From the NCBI GenBank assembly GCA_964475595.1, contig CAYYXG010000012.1, positions 22,526 through 86,525 on the forward strand: a stretch of 64,000 nucleotides of DNA, given 5' to 3'. This document shows, one piece after another, positions 55,077 to 62,318 of the stretch. Position 1 is the stretch's first letter; every line of letters begins with the position of its first letter. This stretch comes from RGEC01 sp964475595. Its GTDB lineage: Bacteria; Bacteroidota; Bacteroidia; NS11-12g; UBA955. A model generated the notes under the pieces. It was not told the DNA's origin, searched no databases, and was given only the letters and a program-made list of their open reading frames with translations. The translations under genes were made by a program, and so were the position numbers.

Positions 55077-55681
55077 AAATCGTTTGCATAGGCCGCAATT
55101 ATGCCGCCCATTTGCGGGAGCTGAATAACGCCATGCCCGATGAACCGGTTATTTTTATCAAGCCCGATTCTGCAGTGCTGCGCAATAACGCTCCATTTTT
55201 CATCCCTGAATTCACCCGGGATGTGCACCATGAAATAGAAGTGGTGGTGAAAATAAAAAAGAATGGAAAATCCATCCCGGTGCAGTTTGCAGCCGATTAC
55301 TACGACGAAATTACGGTAGGCATTGACTTTACCGCCCGTGATCTTCAAAGCAAACTCAAAGAAAAAGGGCTGCCCTGGGAAAAGGCCAAAGGGTTTGACC
55401 ATTCGGCCGTTATAGGAAAATTCATACCCAAAACAGGGCTCAACATACAGCAACTGGACTTTCACCTCACCAAAAACGGAAATGTTGTGCAGCGTGGGAA
55501 TACGGAAATGATGATGCATTCTGTAGATGAGGTGATAGCACACGTATCGCAGTACTTTATGCTAAAAACCGGGGATTTAATATTCACGGGAACCCCTGAA
55601 GGGGTGGGCCCGGTGACCTGTGGTGATGAATTAAAAGGATTTCTGGGCGATACCCAGCTTTTTCGTTGCGCTGTGCGTTAA
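55073..55681 (+). CDS. Fumarylacetoacetate hydrolase-family enzyme
   Basis: 202 residues of the short FAH fold: IGRNYAAHLREL at the start, metal-ligand Glu pair in HHEIEVVV, IDFTARDLQ, KGFDHSAVIG and the end TGTPEGVGPVTCGDEL. Such proteins are acylpyruvases or oxaloacetate decarboxylases of the FAHD1/YcgM type rather than true fumarylacetoacetases. The precise substrate is unknown. It is the last gene of the fur-purA unit and ends in a 4-nt convergent overlap with the PfkB gene. Confidence 0.85.
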   Translation: MKIVCIGRNYAAHLRELNNAMPDEPVIFIKPDSAVLRNNAPFFIPEFTRDVHHEIEVVVKIKKNGKSIPVQFAADYYDEITVGIDFTARDLQSKLKEKGLPWEKAKGFDHSAVIGKFIPKTGLNIQQLDFHLTKNGNVVQRGNTEMMMHSVDEVIAHVSQYFMLKTGDLIFTGTPEGVGPVTCGDELKGFLGDTQLFRCAVR

Positions 55682-56589
55682 TCGATGCGGATAAGGCGGT
55701 TAAAAGCTTCCAGGCGCTCATTCACGTCGTCCATAGTGATTTCCTGCAGGCGTTCGGTACCGAATTTTTCTACGCAGAAACTGGCCATACAACTGGCATA
55801 CAACAGGGCTTTCTTCATGTCTTCGAAGCGATTGCTGCCTGTGCGGGCCATGTAGCCGATAAATCCACCTGCAAAGGTGTCTCCCGCCCCGGTGGGGTCG
55901 AAAACATCTTCCAGTGGCAGGGCCGGACAGAAGAAAATCTGATCTTCGCCAAACAATAGGGCACCGTGTTCGCCTTTCTTAATGATTAGGGTAGAAGGAC
56001 CCATGGCCTGAATCTTCTTGGCGGCTTTCACCAAACTATGTTCACCACTCAGCTGCCGTGCTTCTTCATCGTTGATGGCGAGCACATCCACTTTTTGCAG
56101 TACCTGCCGCAAATCATCCATGGCTATGTCCATCCAGAAGTTCATGGTATCCATCACCACCAGTTTGGGCCTGCGGGTAAGTCGGCTGAGGGTGGTTAGC
56201 TGCACCTGCGGGGTAAGGTTGCCCAGCATCACATAATCGGGCTGCTGCCATGCTTCCGGAATGATGGGATCGAAAGTACCCAGTACGTTCAGCTCGGTAA
56301 CCAGTGTATCACGGCTGTTCATGTCCATGTGATATTTGCCATGCCAGAAGAAAGATTTTTCGCCTTCTTTTACCTGCAGCCCTGAGGTATCCACACCACG
56401 GGATTTCAGGGTTTCAATAAAATTAAAGTCGAAGTCATCGCCTACCACGGCCACCAGGCCCACGTTGTTATGAAGCATTGAAGCAGACAGCGAGATGAAA
56501 GAGGCGGCACCACCCACAATTTTTCCGGTACTGCCAAAAGGGGTATCAATGGCATCAAAAGCAACGGAACCGATGATAAGAAGGCTCAT
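55678..56589 (-). CDS. PfkB-family carbohydrate/nucleoside kinase
   Basis: 303 residues. N-terminal GSVAFDAIDTPFG with GGAASFISLSASML, the middle DTMNFWMD segment, and the catalytic anion hole DPTGAGDTFAGGFIGYMA. A small-molecule sugar or nucleoside kinase; it resembles the ribokinase/adenosine-kinase group. The ATG at 56589 is preferred because MSLLIIGSVAFD is the normal start; an ATG nine codons earlier would add a poly-Phe/Lys tail. Confidence 0.85.
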   Translation of the reverse strand: MSLLIIGSVAFDAIDTPFGSTGKIVGGAASFISLSASMLHNNVGLVAVVGDDFDFNFIETLKSRGVDTSGLQVKEGEKSFFWHGKYHMDMNSRDTLVTELNVLGTFDPIIPEAWQQPDYVMLGNLTPQVQLTTLSRLTRRPKLVVMDTMNFWMDIAMDDLRQVLQKVDVLAINDEEARQLSGEHSLVKAAKKIQAMGPSTLIIKKGEHGALLFGEDQIFFCPALPLEDVFDPTGAGDTFAGGFIGYMARTGSNRFEDMKKALLYASCMASFCVEKFGTERLQEITMDDVNERLEAFNRLIRID

Positions 56590-56624
56590 GAAATATTTTT
56601 TTTGCAAAAAAACCACAAAACTTC

Positions 56625-56655
56625 TTGAAAAAAAACGTTTAACCCATTATTTTTG
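56625..56655 (+). promoter_or_regulatory. tRNA-Asn promoter
   Basis: TTG at 56625-56627, 20 nt, then TATTTTTG at 56648-56655: a full Bacteroidota promoter 45 nt upstream of the tRNA. Confidence 0.75.
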
Positions 56656-56699
56656 CACTCCGATTCAAGAAACACTGGTTGTTTCAAGAAAAGGCAAAC

Positions 56700-56773
56700 T
56701 CCTTGATAGCTCAGCTGGTTAGAGCGAGCGGCTGTTAACCGCTAGGTCGTTGGTTCGAGTCCAACTCAGGGAG
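56700..56773 (+). tRNA. tRNA-Asn (GTT)
   Basis: 74-nt cloverleaf; acceptor TCCTTGA/TCAGGGA, anticodon loop CTGTTAA, T-loop TTCGAGT. CCA not encoded. It stands at the boundary between core genes and the AT-rich accessory stretch. Confidence 0.93.
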
Positions 56774-56780
56774 CAAAACT

Positions 56781-56810
56781 AAAAAAGGCGACAGAAATGT
56801 CGCCTTTTTT
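56781..56810 (+). terminator. tRNA-Asn terminator
   Basis: A-run, stem GGCGACA/TGTCGCC with a 4-nt loop, then six T. Confidence 0.88.
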
Positions 56811-57046
56811 ATGCCCATTTCTTGAAAACCCTTGATTTCGCTGAAGCTTAGAGAAGCCAAAATACTCAAATGGGTGGTTCAATATTCTCCCTTCTCAAAA
56901 ACCAATAAATCCTTGAATATTGAACCAATAATCTCCTTCTTACATCTGCATTTTTGTATAAATGAGTCACTGTTTTACGCACCAACGTCTATTAATTGCT
57001 CGAAGGTTTCAAATAGCATAGTCCGCCCAATATCGCAAAACCCGTG

Positions 57047-57475
57047 TTAGGTACTGGTGTTTACTGTTGTTACAAACCATTCAAATTCACTTGTCAGCAA
57101 GTTTGTTTTATTCGTGTCAAAAAGGTCTACTTTAATTTTCACTGAAGCTCGATTCCTTGTATTTAATTGTTCTTTTATATTTTCTACAGAATTATCTATT
57201 AAAGTCGCAGTAGAATTAATTTGCCCATTTGCTGGCTTTTTATATTTAATTTCTACGTGTCTTACGACAGGAATAAGTTCATTTTTATATTCTGGAAAAT
57301 TAACTAACAAAAAATATCCACTTGTAGCCTCAGCTAACGAAAACAATGCACTTGCGTGAACTGTCTTTAAGTGATTAGTGTATTGTATTTTATCTTTTAA
57401 ACATAATAAATATTCATTGTCAGCCGATAAGTTTATACCGATCAATTTGTTAAATGGTAATTCAGTAATATTCAT
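57047..57475 (-). CDS. Hotdog-fold thioesterase-like protein (PaaI/DUF4442-like)
   Basis: 142 residues. The hotdog signature is HLKTVHASALFSLAEATSGYFLL (His and following Ala-Leu-Phe-Ser helix near residues 35-55), followed by RHVEIKYKKPANGQIN. Likely an acyl-CoA thioesterase or thioesterase-like binding protein. AT-rich codon use compared with the core genes. It is flanked by attC-like motifs: ACCTAAC (57052-57046 on the minus strand) contains its TAA stop codon, and a large palindrome lies 37 nt before its start, so it may be an integron-type gene cassette. Confidence 0.7.
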   Translation of the reverse strand: MNITELPFNKLIGINLSADNEYLLCLKDKIQYTNHLKTVHASALFSLAEATSGYFLLVNFPEYKNELIPVVRHVEIKYKKPANGQINSTATLIDNSVENIKEQLNTRNRASVKIKVDLFDTNKTNLLTSEFEWFVTTVNTST

Positions 57476-57511
57476 AATTATTATTTTTTATGTTATGTTT
57501 TTTACACTTAC

Positions 57512-57643
57512 ACCTAACGGTCCGCGGCTACAAGAAGTTGGCCGGCCTCAGCACAAATTTTTATGCGTTGAACGAACCTTTGCATTACCACAAAAATAAT
57601 CGCGTAGCACTTATTTGCCAATTTCTTGTAGGCGCTGTTAGTG
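57512..57643. repeat. attC-like imperfect palindrome
   Basis: A 132-nt element bounded by ACCTAAC (57512-57518) and GTTAGTG (57637-57643). Its arms contain CTACAAGAAGTTGGC (57528-57542) and GCCAATTTCTTGTAG (57617-57631), complementary over 14 of 15 positions, around a central stretch of about 75 nt. The size and outer motifs resemble integron recombination sites (RYYYAAC ... GTTRRRY); the right motif departs from the consensus at one or two positions. A further CACTAAC lies at 57936-57942 and a GTTAGGT at 57046-57052. No integron integrase is in the window. Confidence 0.5.
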
Positions 57644-58454
57644 GCTGCCTTTCTTGTCAGTGCAGTAAACTCTTTGTCATATTGGCCAACTGTCTTGCTC
57701 TGCTGATCTTGGGGTATTCCATTTTTTAAAACCGTGGCGGGCCGGCAAAATAAAACCCTCTCTCCCGTCGGTTGACTTGTCAACCCGGTAGCGTCTGTGT
57801 CAGAATTTAAAATTATTCTGTCGGGTTTAATTTTGACGGCTGGGTTTGCGAACATGGGATCGGTTTAAAAATGTCTCGTTGGCCAATGTTTTTTTTAATT
57901 TAATTTACTGTCACTTTATAGTTGAGGGAGGTTGCCACTAACTTGTATACACACGAAACAAACCTTCGTTTAGCCATACAATAATGGAGTGATATGCGAA
58001 ACTTTATTTCGTTTTATTTTTTTTGCAATTACAGATGTATTGTAAAATTGATTGCTTTCAAAAATAAGCATTTGCCCCCATTTATTCACAAACACCTATT
58101 AAAACATTTACACACCCTCATTAGCCTTTTCCCAATTATTCATTTCAGAAGTTTATACCCTAATCGATACAAGACTTCATGCAACATCACGCATATAAAT
58201 AGATTATTTACGACCGTTTCAGGTGTTGTCGGTGGCTTTGGCAAAGCAATTTCTGTCATCTCACCTATTCATATATAACCACAATTCTACCAACATATTA
58301 TACCCTTCCAAGAAGTCAGAAATCGCCTGACCTCTCACTTCTGGCGATATCATAATAAAATTGCTAGAACAACCAGAATCAATCCAACTTCATGATTCTT
58401 CATCACCTGAATAAACCGATAGAATATCGCATAGACCCTCAATTCATCCCAAAA

Positions 58455-58485
58455 TTGGTTCGAGAATAGCCCCGTTTGGGGAGCC
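58455..58485 (+). other. tRNA-3'-end-like sequence, possible integration scar
   Basis: TTGGTTCGAG (58455-58464) is identical to the T-arm of tRNA-Asn (56750-56759) and is followed by GCCCCGTTTGGGGAGCC, similar in layout to an acceptor 3' strand. No complete tRNA can be folded here. Confidence 0.3.
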
Positions 58486-58492
58486 ATAGTGG

Positions 58493-58525
58493 GAAAGAGG
58501 TCTAAATTGACCTCTTTCTCTTTTT
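58493..58525 (+). terminator. Terminator-like hairpin
   Basis: GAAAGAGGTC and GACCTCTTTC form a perfect 10-bp stem with a 6-nt loop, followed by TCTTTTT. No gene was found upstream on this strand within 500 bp, so it may end an unrecognised small RNA or be an element end. Confidence 0.55.
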
Positions 58526-58667
58526 CTACCCCTTGTAAACCCTTACCAATACTGAGAAGGTTTGGTATTTATTTGAAATATTGGGGTTGGATTTTAATTA
58601 TTAGTACCAAATTCGATTTCAACTATTCCTAAATATGATACGAAATAGAAAGTTTTAGGAATTTTAT

Positions 58668-58675
58668 TAACTTTG
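58668..58675 (+). promoter_or_regulatory. -7 promoter box of the AAA/DUF4143 gene
   Basis: TAACTTTG ends 4 nt before the ATG at 58680, predicting a leaderless mRNA. Confidence 0.6.
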
Positions 58676-58679
58676 TTCT

Positions 58680-59891
58680 ATGGAAACAATTGTAAGGAAG
58701 CATTATCTTGATAAACTCTCTGTTCTCAAAGATAAGAATTTTATCAAGGTAGCTACGGGTGTAAGACGATGTGGAAAATCCACTTTGATGTCACAATTTC
58801 AAGAATTATTGCGCCATGAGAATCCTAATGTTTCCATTATTGCAATCAATATGGATATGCCTGAGTTTCGATTTTTAGCTGATAAAAACTGGAAAGAAAT
58901 TTATGATTATGTAATTAGATATTTAAATCCTAAAGAAATAAATTACGTATTTATTGATGAAGTTCAGAATGTTCCGGAATTCGAAAAACTACTTGAGGGA
59001 TTGTATGTCAACCCTAAAATAGATTTATATGTTACCGGCTCTAATGCTTTTTTACTTTCTAGTGAATTGGCAACTTTACTAACGGGTAGAGCATTTGAAA
59101 TCAATGTATTACCTTTCTCTTTTTCAGAATATCTTGAATTTACTAAAAAATACACCAATCCAGACCGCGCATTTGCCGAATATGTTCAGACCGGCGGTTT
59201 TCCTGAGGCGGTGAGACTTTCTGCCGAAGGCAATTTTTTTGTAACACAATATCTGCAAACAGTTTATAGAAACATATTCGAGAACGATATTTCATTAAGA
59301 CATACTATCTACGGTGAAGAATCTTATCAAGAAGTGGTGAACTTTTTAATTGATTCCATAGGGTCTCCTGTATCAGCAGGAAACATAGCCAAGGTGTTAA
59401 CGGCAAATAAAAAGAAAATTGATAACAAAACTGTTTCTAAATATATCAACTCATTAGTTGAGTCATACCTATTCTACAAAGTAAATCGTTATGACATCAA
59501 AGGAAAACAACATTTAGCAACACAAGAAAAATATTATTTGGTTGATTTAGGTTTTCGAACATCCTTGCTTGGAAAAAACCTTGTCAGTGACTCAGGTCAT
59601 CTCTTGGAAAATATAGTTTATTTGGAACTTATCCGTCGAAATAATCAAGTATGGATTGGAAAAGTCAACCAATTTGAGGTTGATTTTATTGTTCGCAACA
59701 ATGATGGATATACTCAATATATTCAAGTTTCACAAACAGTTCAAGACAAAACAACCTTGGAAAGAGAATTGAAGCCGTTAAATATGATTTCAGACCATTT
59801 TGAAAAATTACTAATTACAATGGACTATGATACTGGCACGTATAATGGGATTAAAAAGGTAAATGCTGTAGATTGGCTCCTGAATAAATGA
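58680..59891 (+). CDS. AAA ATPase with DUF4143 domain
   Basis: 403 residues. Walker A TGVRRCGKSTL (about residues 27-37), Walker B YVFIDEVQNV, sensor TGSNAFLLS, then the C-terminal DUF4143 domain (YLVDLGFRTSLLG, LLENIVYLELIRR, EVDFIV), a nuclease-like fold whose xVDF residue pattern is retained. These AAA_14/DUF4143 proteins are common, often laterally transferred and of unknown role; some are thought to be defence- or toxin-related. AT-rich relative to the core genes, alone with its own promoter in the accessory stretch. Confidence 0.88.
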   Translation: METIVRKHYLDKLSVLKDKNFIKVATGVRRCGKSTLMSQFQELLRHENPNVSIIAINMDMPEFRFLADKNWKEIYDYVIRYLNPKEINYVFIDEVQNVPEFEKLLEGLYVNPKIDLYVTGSNAFLLSSELATLLTGRAFEINVLPFSFSEYLEFTKKYTNPDRAFAEYVQTGGFPEAVRLSAEGNFFVTQYLQTVYRNIFENDISLRHTIYGEESYQEVVNFLIDSIGSPVSAGNIAKVLTANKKKIDNKTVSKYINSLVESYLFYKVNRYDIKGKQHLATQEKYYLVDLGFRTSLLGKNLVSDSGHLLENIVYLELIRRNNQVWIGKVNQFEVDFIVRNNDGYTQYIQVSQTVQDKTTLERELKPLNMISDHFEKLLITMDYDTGTYNGIKKVNAVDWLLNK

Positions 59892-60030
59892 AAATAATAA
59901 ACCAATTGCCTTGACCTTTAAACGTATACTCAAAACTATAATTACCGCTATTTTTATTTATAGGATTTGTAGTGCCGTTTTTACAGCAGATAAGCAGGGA
60001 TAGTGAAAACAAAATTAAAAGATTTTTCAT
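59851..60030 (-). CDS. Tiny lipoprotein, antisense to the ATPase 3' end, possibly truncated
   Basis: 59 residues. Signal LLILFSLSLLICC with a Cys at the lipobox position, then CKNGTTNPINKN. The mature part is very short (about 40 residues), ends abruptly after GNWFIIFIY and may be the remnant of a longer gene. Support comes from a TACTTTTG box 27 nt upstream of the ATG at 60030. It overlaps the ATPase gene by 41 nt on the other strand. Confidence 0.4.
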   Translation of the reverse strand: MKNLLILFSLSLLICCKNGTTNPINKNSGNYSFEYTFKGQGNWFIIFIYSGANLQHLPF

Positions 60031-60057
60031 ATTAAATCGATTGCCATTATTACCTAG

Positions 60058-60065
60058 CAAAAGTA
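60058..60065 (-). promoter_or_regulatory. -7 promoter box of the tiny lipoprotein gene
   Basis: TACTTTTG on the minus strand matches TAnnTTTG; a TTG lies only 14 nt further upstream, which is short. Confidence 0.45.
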
Positions 60066-60157
60066 CCACTTATTCATTTCAATTAGTACGATGTATATTT
60101 AAAAAATTGCATTAGCCCTCTTGTGGGCAAAACAATTTTAGCACTATAAATAAACAA

Positions 60158-61555
60158 TTACCCCATCAACACAACATACAATAACCAAGAACAACTCATG
60201 GTAATCGCATTGCTCAAAAAATTCACCCAATGATTATCCAGCCATGCAACACCCTTTACCAGTTGCCCCCCCGGCCGGTCACCCTGTGTTTCAACCCACT
60301 GATTTCCCTGTTTCCACAATGCCTGCCAGCGACTGCCCATGTAACTGTCCAGCAGCATCCCCAGCATACCGGTAACCACAACCCAAATCAACTGCATGCT
60401 GCTTACCGGCAACAGAAAATGCAAACAACTAGCCAGCAATAACAGGGCAATCAAACCACCCACGGTGCCGGCAACAGATATCCCGCCCGACAGACCCGGC
60501 TGCATCACCCGAAAACTCCCTATATCGAATGTTTTACCCCCAACAGCCGTGCCCACTTCACTGCTCACCGTATCGCAAATGCTGATAGCAAAAGAACACC
60601 AGGCCAGCAACAGCCAGGTTTCCTGATTGGTTACACCGTAAATCATATACAATATAGCCCCAATCCAGCCGTTTGCAAAGACCTGCTGTGCAGTTCTTTT
60701 TTCGGAGGAGTGACTTTTGCGAAACAACCTGCCGGAAACAGAGCCCGACACCAACAGAAAAACAGGAGCAAACAATGCTTCCCATCCCCCGCTCATCCAC
60801 AATACCGCCGCCACCCAAAGGGCTGCCCACCAGCCACTCTGATCCAGCCACCGCCTGCGAATCACCCACCATCCCAAAATCATTAGAAAAACAACAGCTA
60901 TCGGCATCCAAATCATTGCATCGGAATGCGATGACCTCAATACCAGATGTATCCAACCTACGGTGAAAACAGGCAGAAAAAAATTATCACTGCCCCGCCA
61001 GGAAAATAGTTCTGTGATGGTCGGCAAAAATGCCAGTATTATCCACCAAACCCAATGCAAATCGGGATAGCGTATGCTCATACAAATACCTGCCGTAATA
61101 AAAAACGCCAATGCTCCCTGATAGGATTTAGATTCTGATAAAAAAATCAGTCGGGGATTCCCCCATTTTCGGCCTACTATGCCGGCGCACGCATCACTCA
61201 CCGCTAATATCCAGGCCGCCGTGGCCACATAGTTGGAAGAAACACCACACATGAGCAGTCCCCCCAGAGAAATGGGAAACAAGCCAATTCCATAGGAAGC
61301 TTCCTGCTGCAAACCCCATTTGAATTTTAGGAGTACCAACATCAGCAGAAACCCTGAGAGACACAAGGCAACGCCCAGTATAAAGGATTCAAGCCCCAGG
61401 TCAATTATCCAGGCAGTGGTTCCGATGGCCATCACATGCAACAGCTTTCTCCCCTCAAAATAGGGCAGCCACTTTTTTCGGATGGCATACTCAATCAGCA
61501 AGGTAACAGCCAAAACAGCTACCCCTGCCAAAGAAAAAAGAAGGGATGAAGACAT
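60158..61555 (-). CDS. Fused isoprenol kinase: phytol-kinase-like (VTE5) half and DUF92/phytyl-phosphate-kinase-like (VTE6) half
   Basis: 465 residues, about a dozen membrane helices, two domains. Residues 1-215 match CTP-dependent phytol/dolichol kinases: GRKLLHV (35-41), the cytidylyl motif SDACAGIVGRKWG (120-132) and KSYQGALAFFI (143-153). Residues 285-465 match DUF92 (VTE6, TMEM19): ANGWIGAILY, CDTVSSEVG (327-335), PGLSGGISVAGT (353-364) and DSYMGSRWQ (403-411). Plant and cyanobacterial VTE5 and VTE6 convert phytol to phytyl phosphate and then phytyl diphosphate in two proteins; here one polypeptide could do both steps. It diverges from the methyltransferase/UbiA pair with 28 bp between starts, supporting a common pathway. 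The natural alcohol is unknown. Confidence 0.8.
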   Translation of the reverse strand: MSSSLLFSLAGVAVLAVTLLIEYAIRKKWLPYFEGRKLLHVMAIGTTAWIIDLGLESFILGVALCLSGFLLMLVLLKFKWGLQQEASYGIGLFPISLGGLLMCGVSSNYVATAAWILAVSDACAGIVGRKWGNPRLIFLSESKSYQGALAFFITAGICMSIRYPDLHWVWWIILAFLPTITELFSWRGSDNFFLPVFTVGWIHLVLRSSHSDAMIWMPIAVVFLMILGWWVIRRRWLDQSGWWAALWVAAVLWMSGGWEALFAPVFLLVSGSVSGRLFRKSHSSEKRTAQQVFANGWIGAILYMIYGVTNQETWLLLAWCSFAISICDTVSSEVGTAVGGKTFDIGSFRVMQPGLSGGISVAGTVGGLIALLLLASCLHFLLPVSSMQLIWVVVTGMLGMLLDSYMGSRWQALWKQGNQWVETQGDRPGGQLVKGVAWLDNHWVNFLSNAITMSCSWLLYVVLMG

Positions 61556-61583
61556 ACAATGGATTATTGCGTAAATTAACCGA

Positions 61584-62318
61584 ATGTTTTTGAAAGAACT
61601 GGAAGATTACCCATGGTTTCCTTCGTATTTGCGAAAAATGCAACTGGAATTTGTGGGTTGGATCAGTGTTCAGTTGAAAATATACAGTCCTGTGCTGAAA
61701 CTGATGGATTCATTTCCAAAACAGCAGTGGATGGACCTTGGCAGTGGCAGCGGGTGGCCCGCTTATTACATGCAAAAAAATGCTGTGCGGCCCATTCATT
61801 TCACCCTCAGCGACCTGTATCCCGATTCAGTTTCAAACGAGGTAAAAGAACATGTGAGGGTAGTACCTGAACCCCTAAACCTGCAGGCGTTTTCACCGAT
61901 AACGGGTAATCAATACAGCATGTTCAACGCGTTTCACCATTTCACTTCCGAACAGCAAAAAGAAATTATAAGCAATTTCAAAGTCGCTAAGTCCACCATT
62001 GTCATCGCTGAGGTACTGGAACCCACCCTACTCAGTTTTATTCAGGTTACACTGGCCGCCTTTGCGTTGCAACCGCTCACCGCATGGGCCATCAAACCCT
62101 TCTCTTTTGCGCGAATTCTTGCGACTTACCTCATTCCCGTCCAACTGTTTACGGTAGCGTGGGATGGCTGGCTTTCGGTGCTGAAAAGCAAAAGTTTAAC
62201 GCAGTACCAATCGCTGCTTTCAGACCTCTCTGACGAACAATATTCAATCGAAGTATGCAGAATTAAACAGCTGAAAGGAAATCTTTTGGTTATCATTGCA
62301 CAACCCATTTTGCCATGA
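61584..62318 (+). CDS. SAM-dependent methyltransferase-like protein of the prenylquinol locus
   Basis: 244 residues. Class I methyltransferase features: motif I MDLGSGSGWPAYY (50-62), motif II-like FTLSDLYPD, and YSMFNAFHHFTSEQQKEI at the position of motif IV. The second half is hydrophobic (FIQVTLAAFALQPLTAWAIKPF), suggesting membrane association, as for quinone-ring methylases. Its TGA overlaps the UbiA-like start by 4 nt, so the two are coupled. A role as ring methylase of a prenylquinol is inferred from that context; sequence alone supports only SAM binding. Confidence 0.7.
   Translation: MFLKELEDYPWFPSYLRKMQLEFVGWISVQLKIYSPVLKLMDSFPKQQWMDLGSGSGWPAYYMQKNAVRPIHFTLSDLYPDSVSNEVKEHVRVVPEPLNLQAFSPITGNQYSMFNAFHHFTSEQQKEIISNFKVAKSTIVIAEVLEPTLLSFIQVTLAAFALQPLTAWAIKPFSFARILATYLIPVQLFTVAWDGWLSVLKSKSLTQYQSLLSDLSDEQYSIEVCRIKQLKGNLLVIIAQPILP

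Larger units (their letters stand above)
57856..58679. other. Gene-poor AT-rich stretch
   Basis: No convincing coding sequence. It contains the third attC-like half-site (57936), an uninformative 94-codon frame (57994-58278) with low-complexity composition, a tRNA-tail-like segment (58455-58485), a terminator-like hairpin (58493-58525) and the promoter of the ATPase gene. Confidence 0.6.

Noticed and set aside
57514..57855. 113-codon frame on the minus strand through the attC-like palindrome
   Set aside because: About 40% of it is the palindrome itself and its stop lies in the outer core motif; no family resemblance or signal. Possibly a cassette frame, but coding is not supported.
57994..58278. 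94-codon frame, plus strand
   Set aside because: Low-complexity, Phe/His/Ile-rich composition expected from AT-rich non-coding DNA; no promoter or homologous motif.
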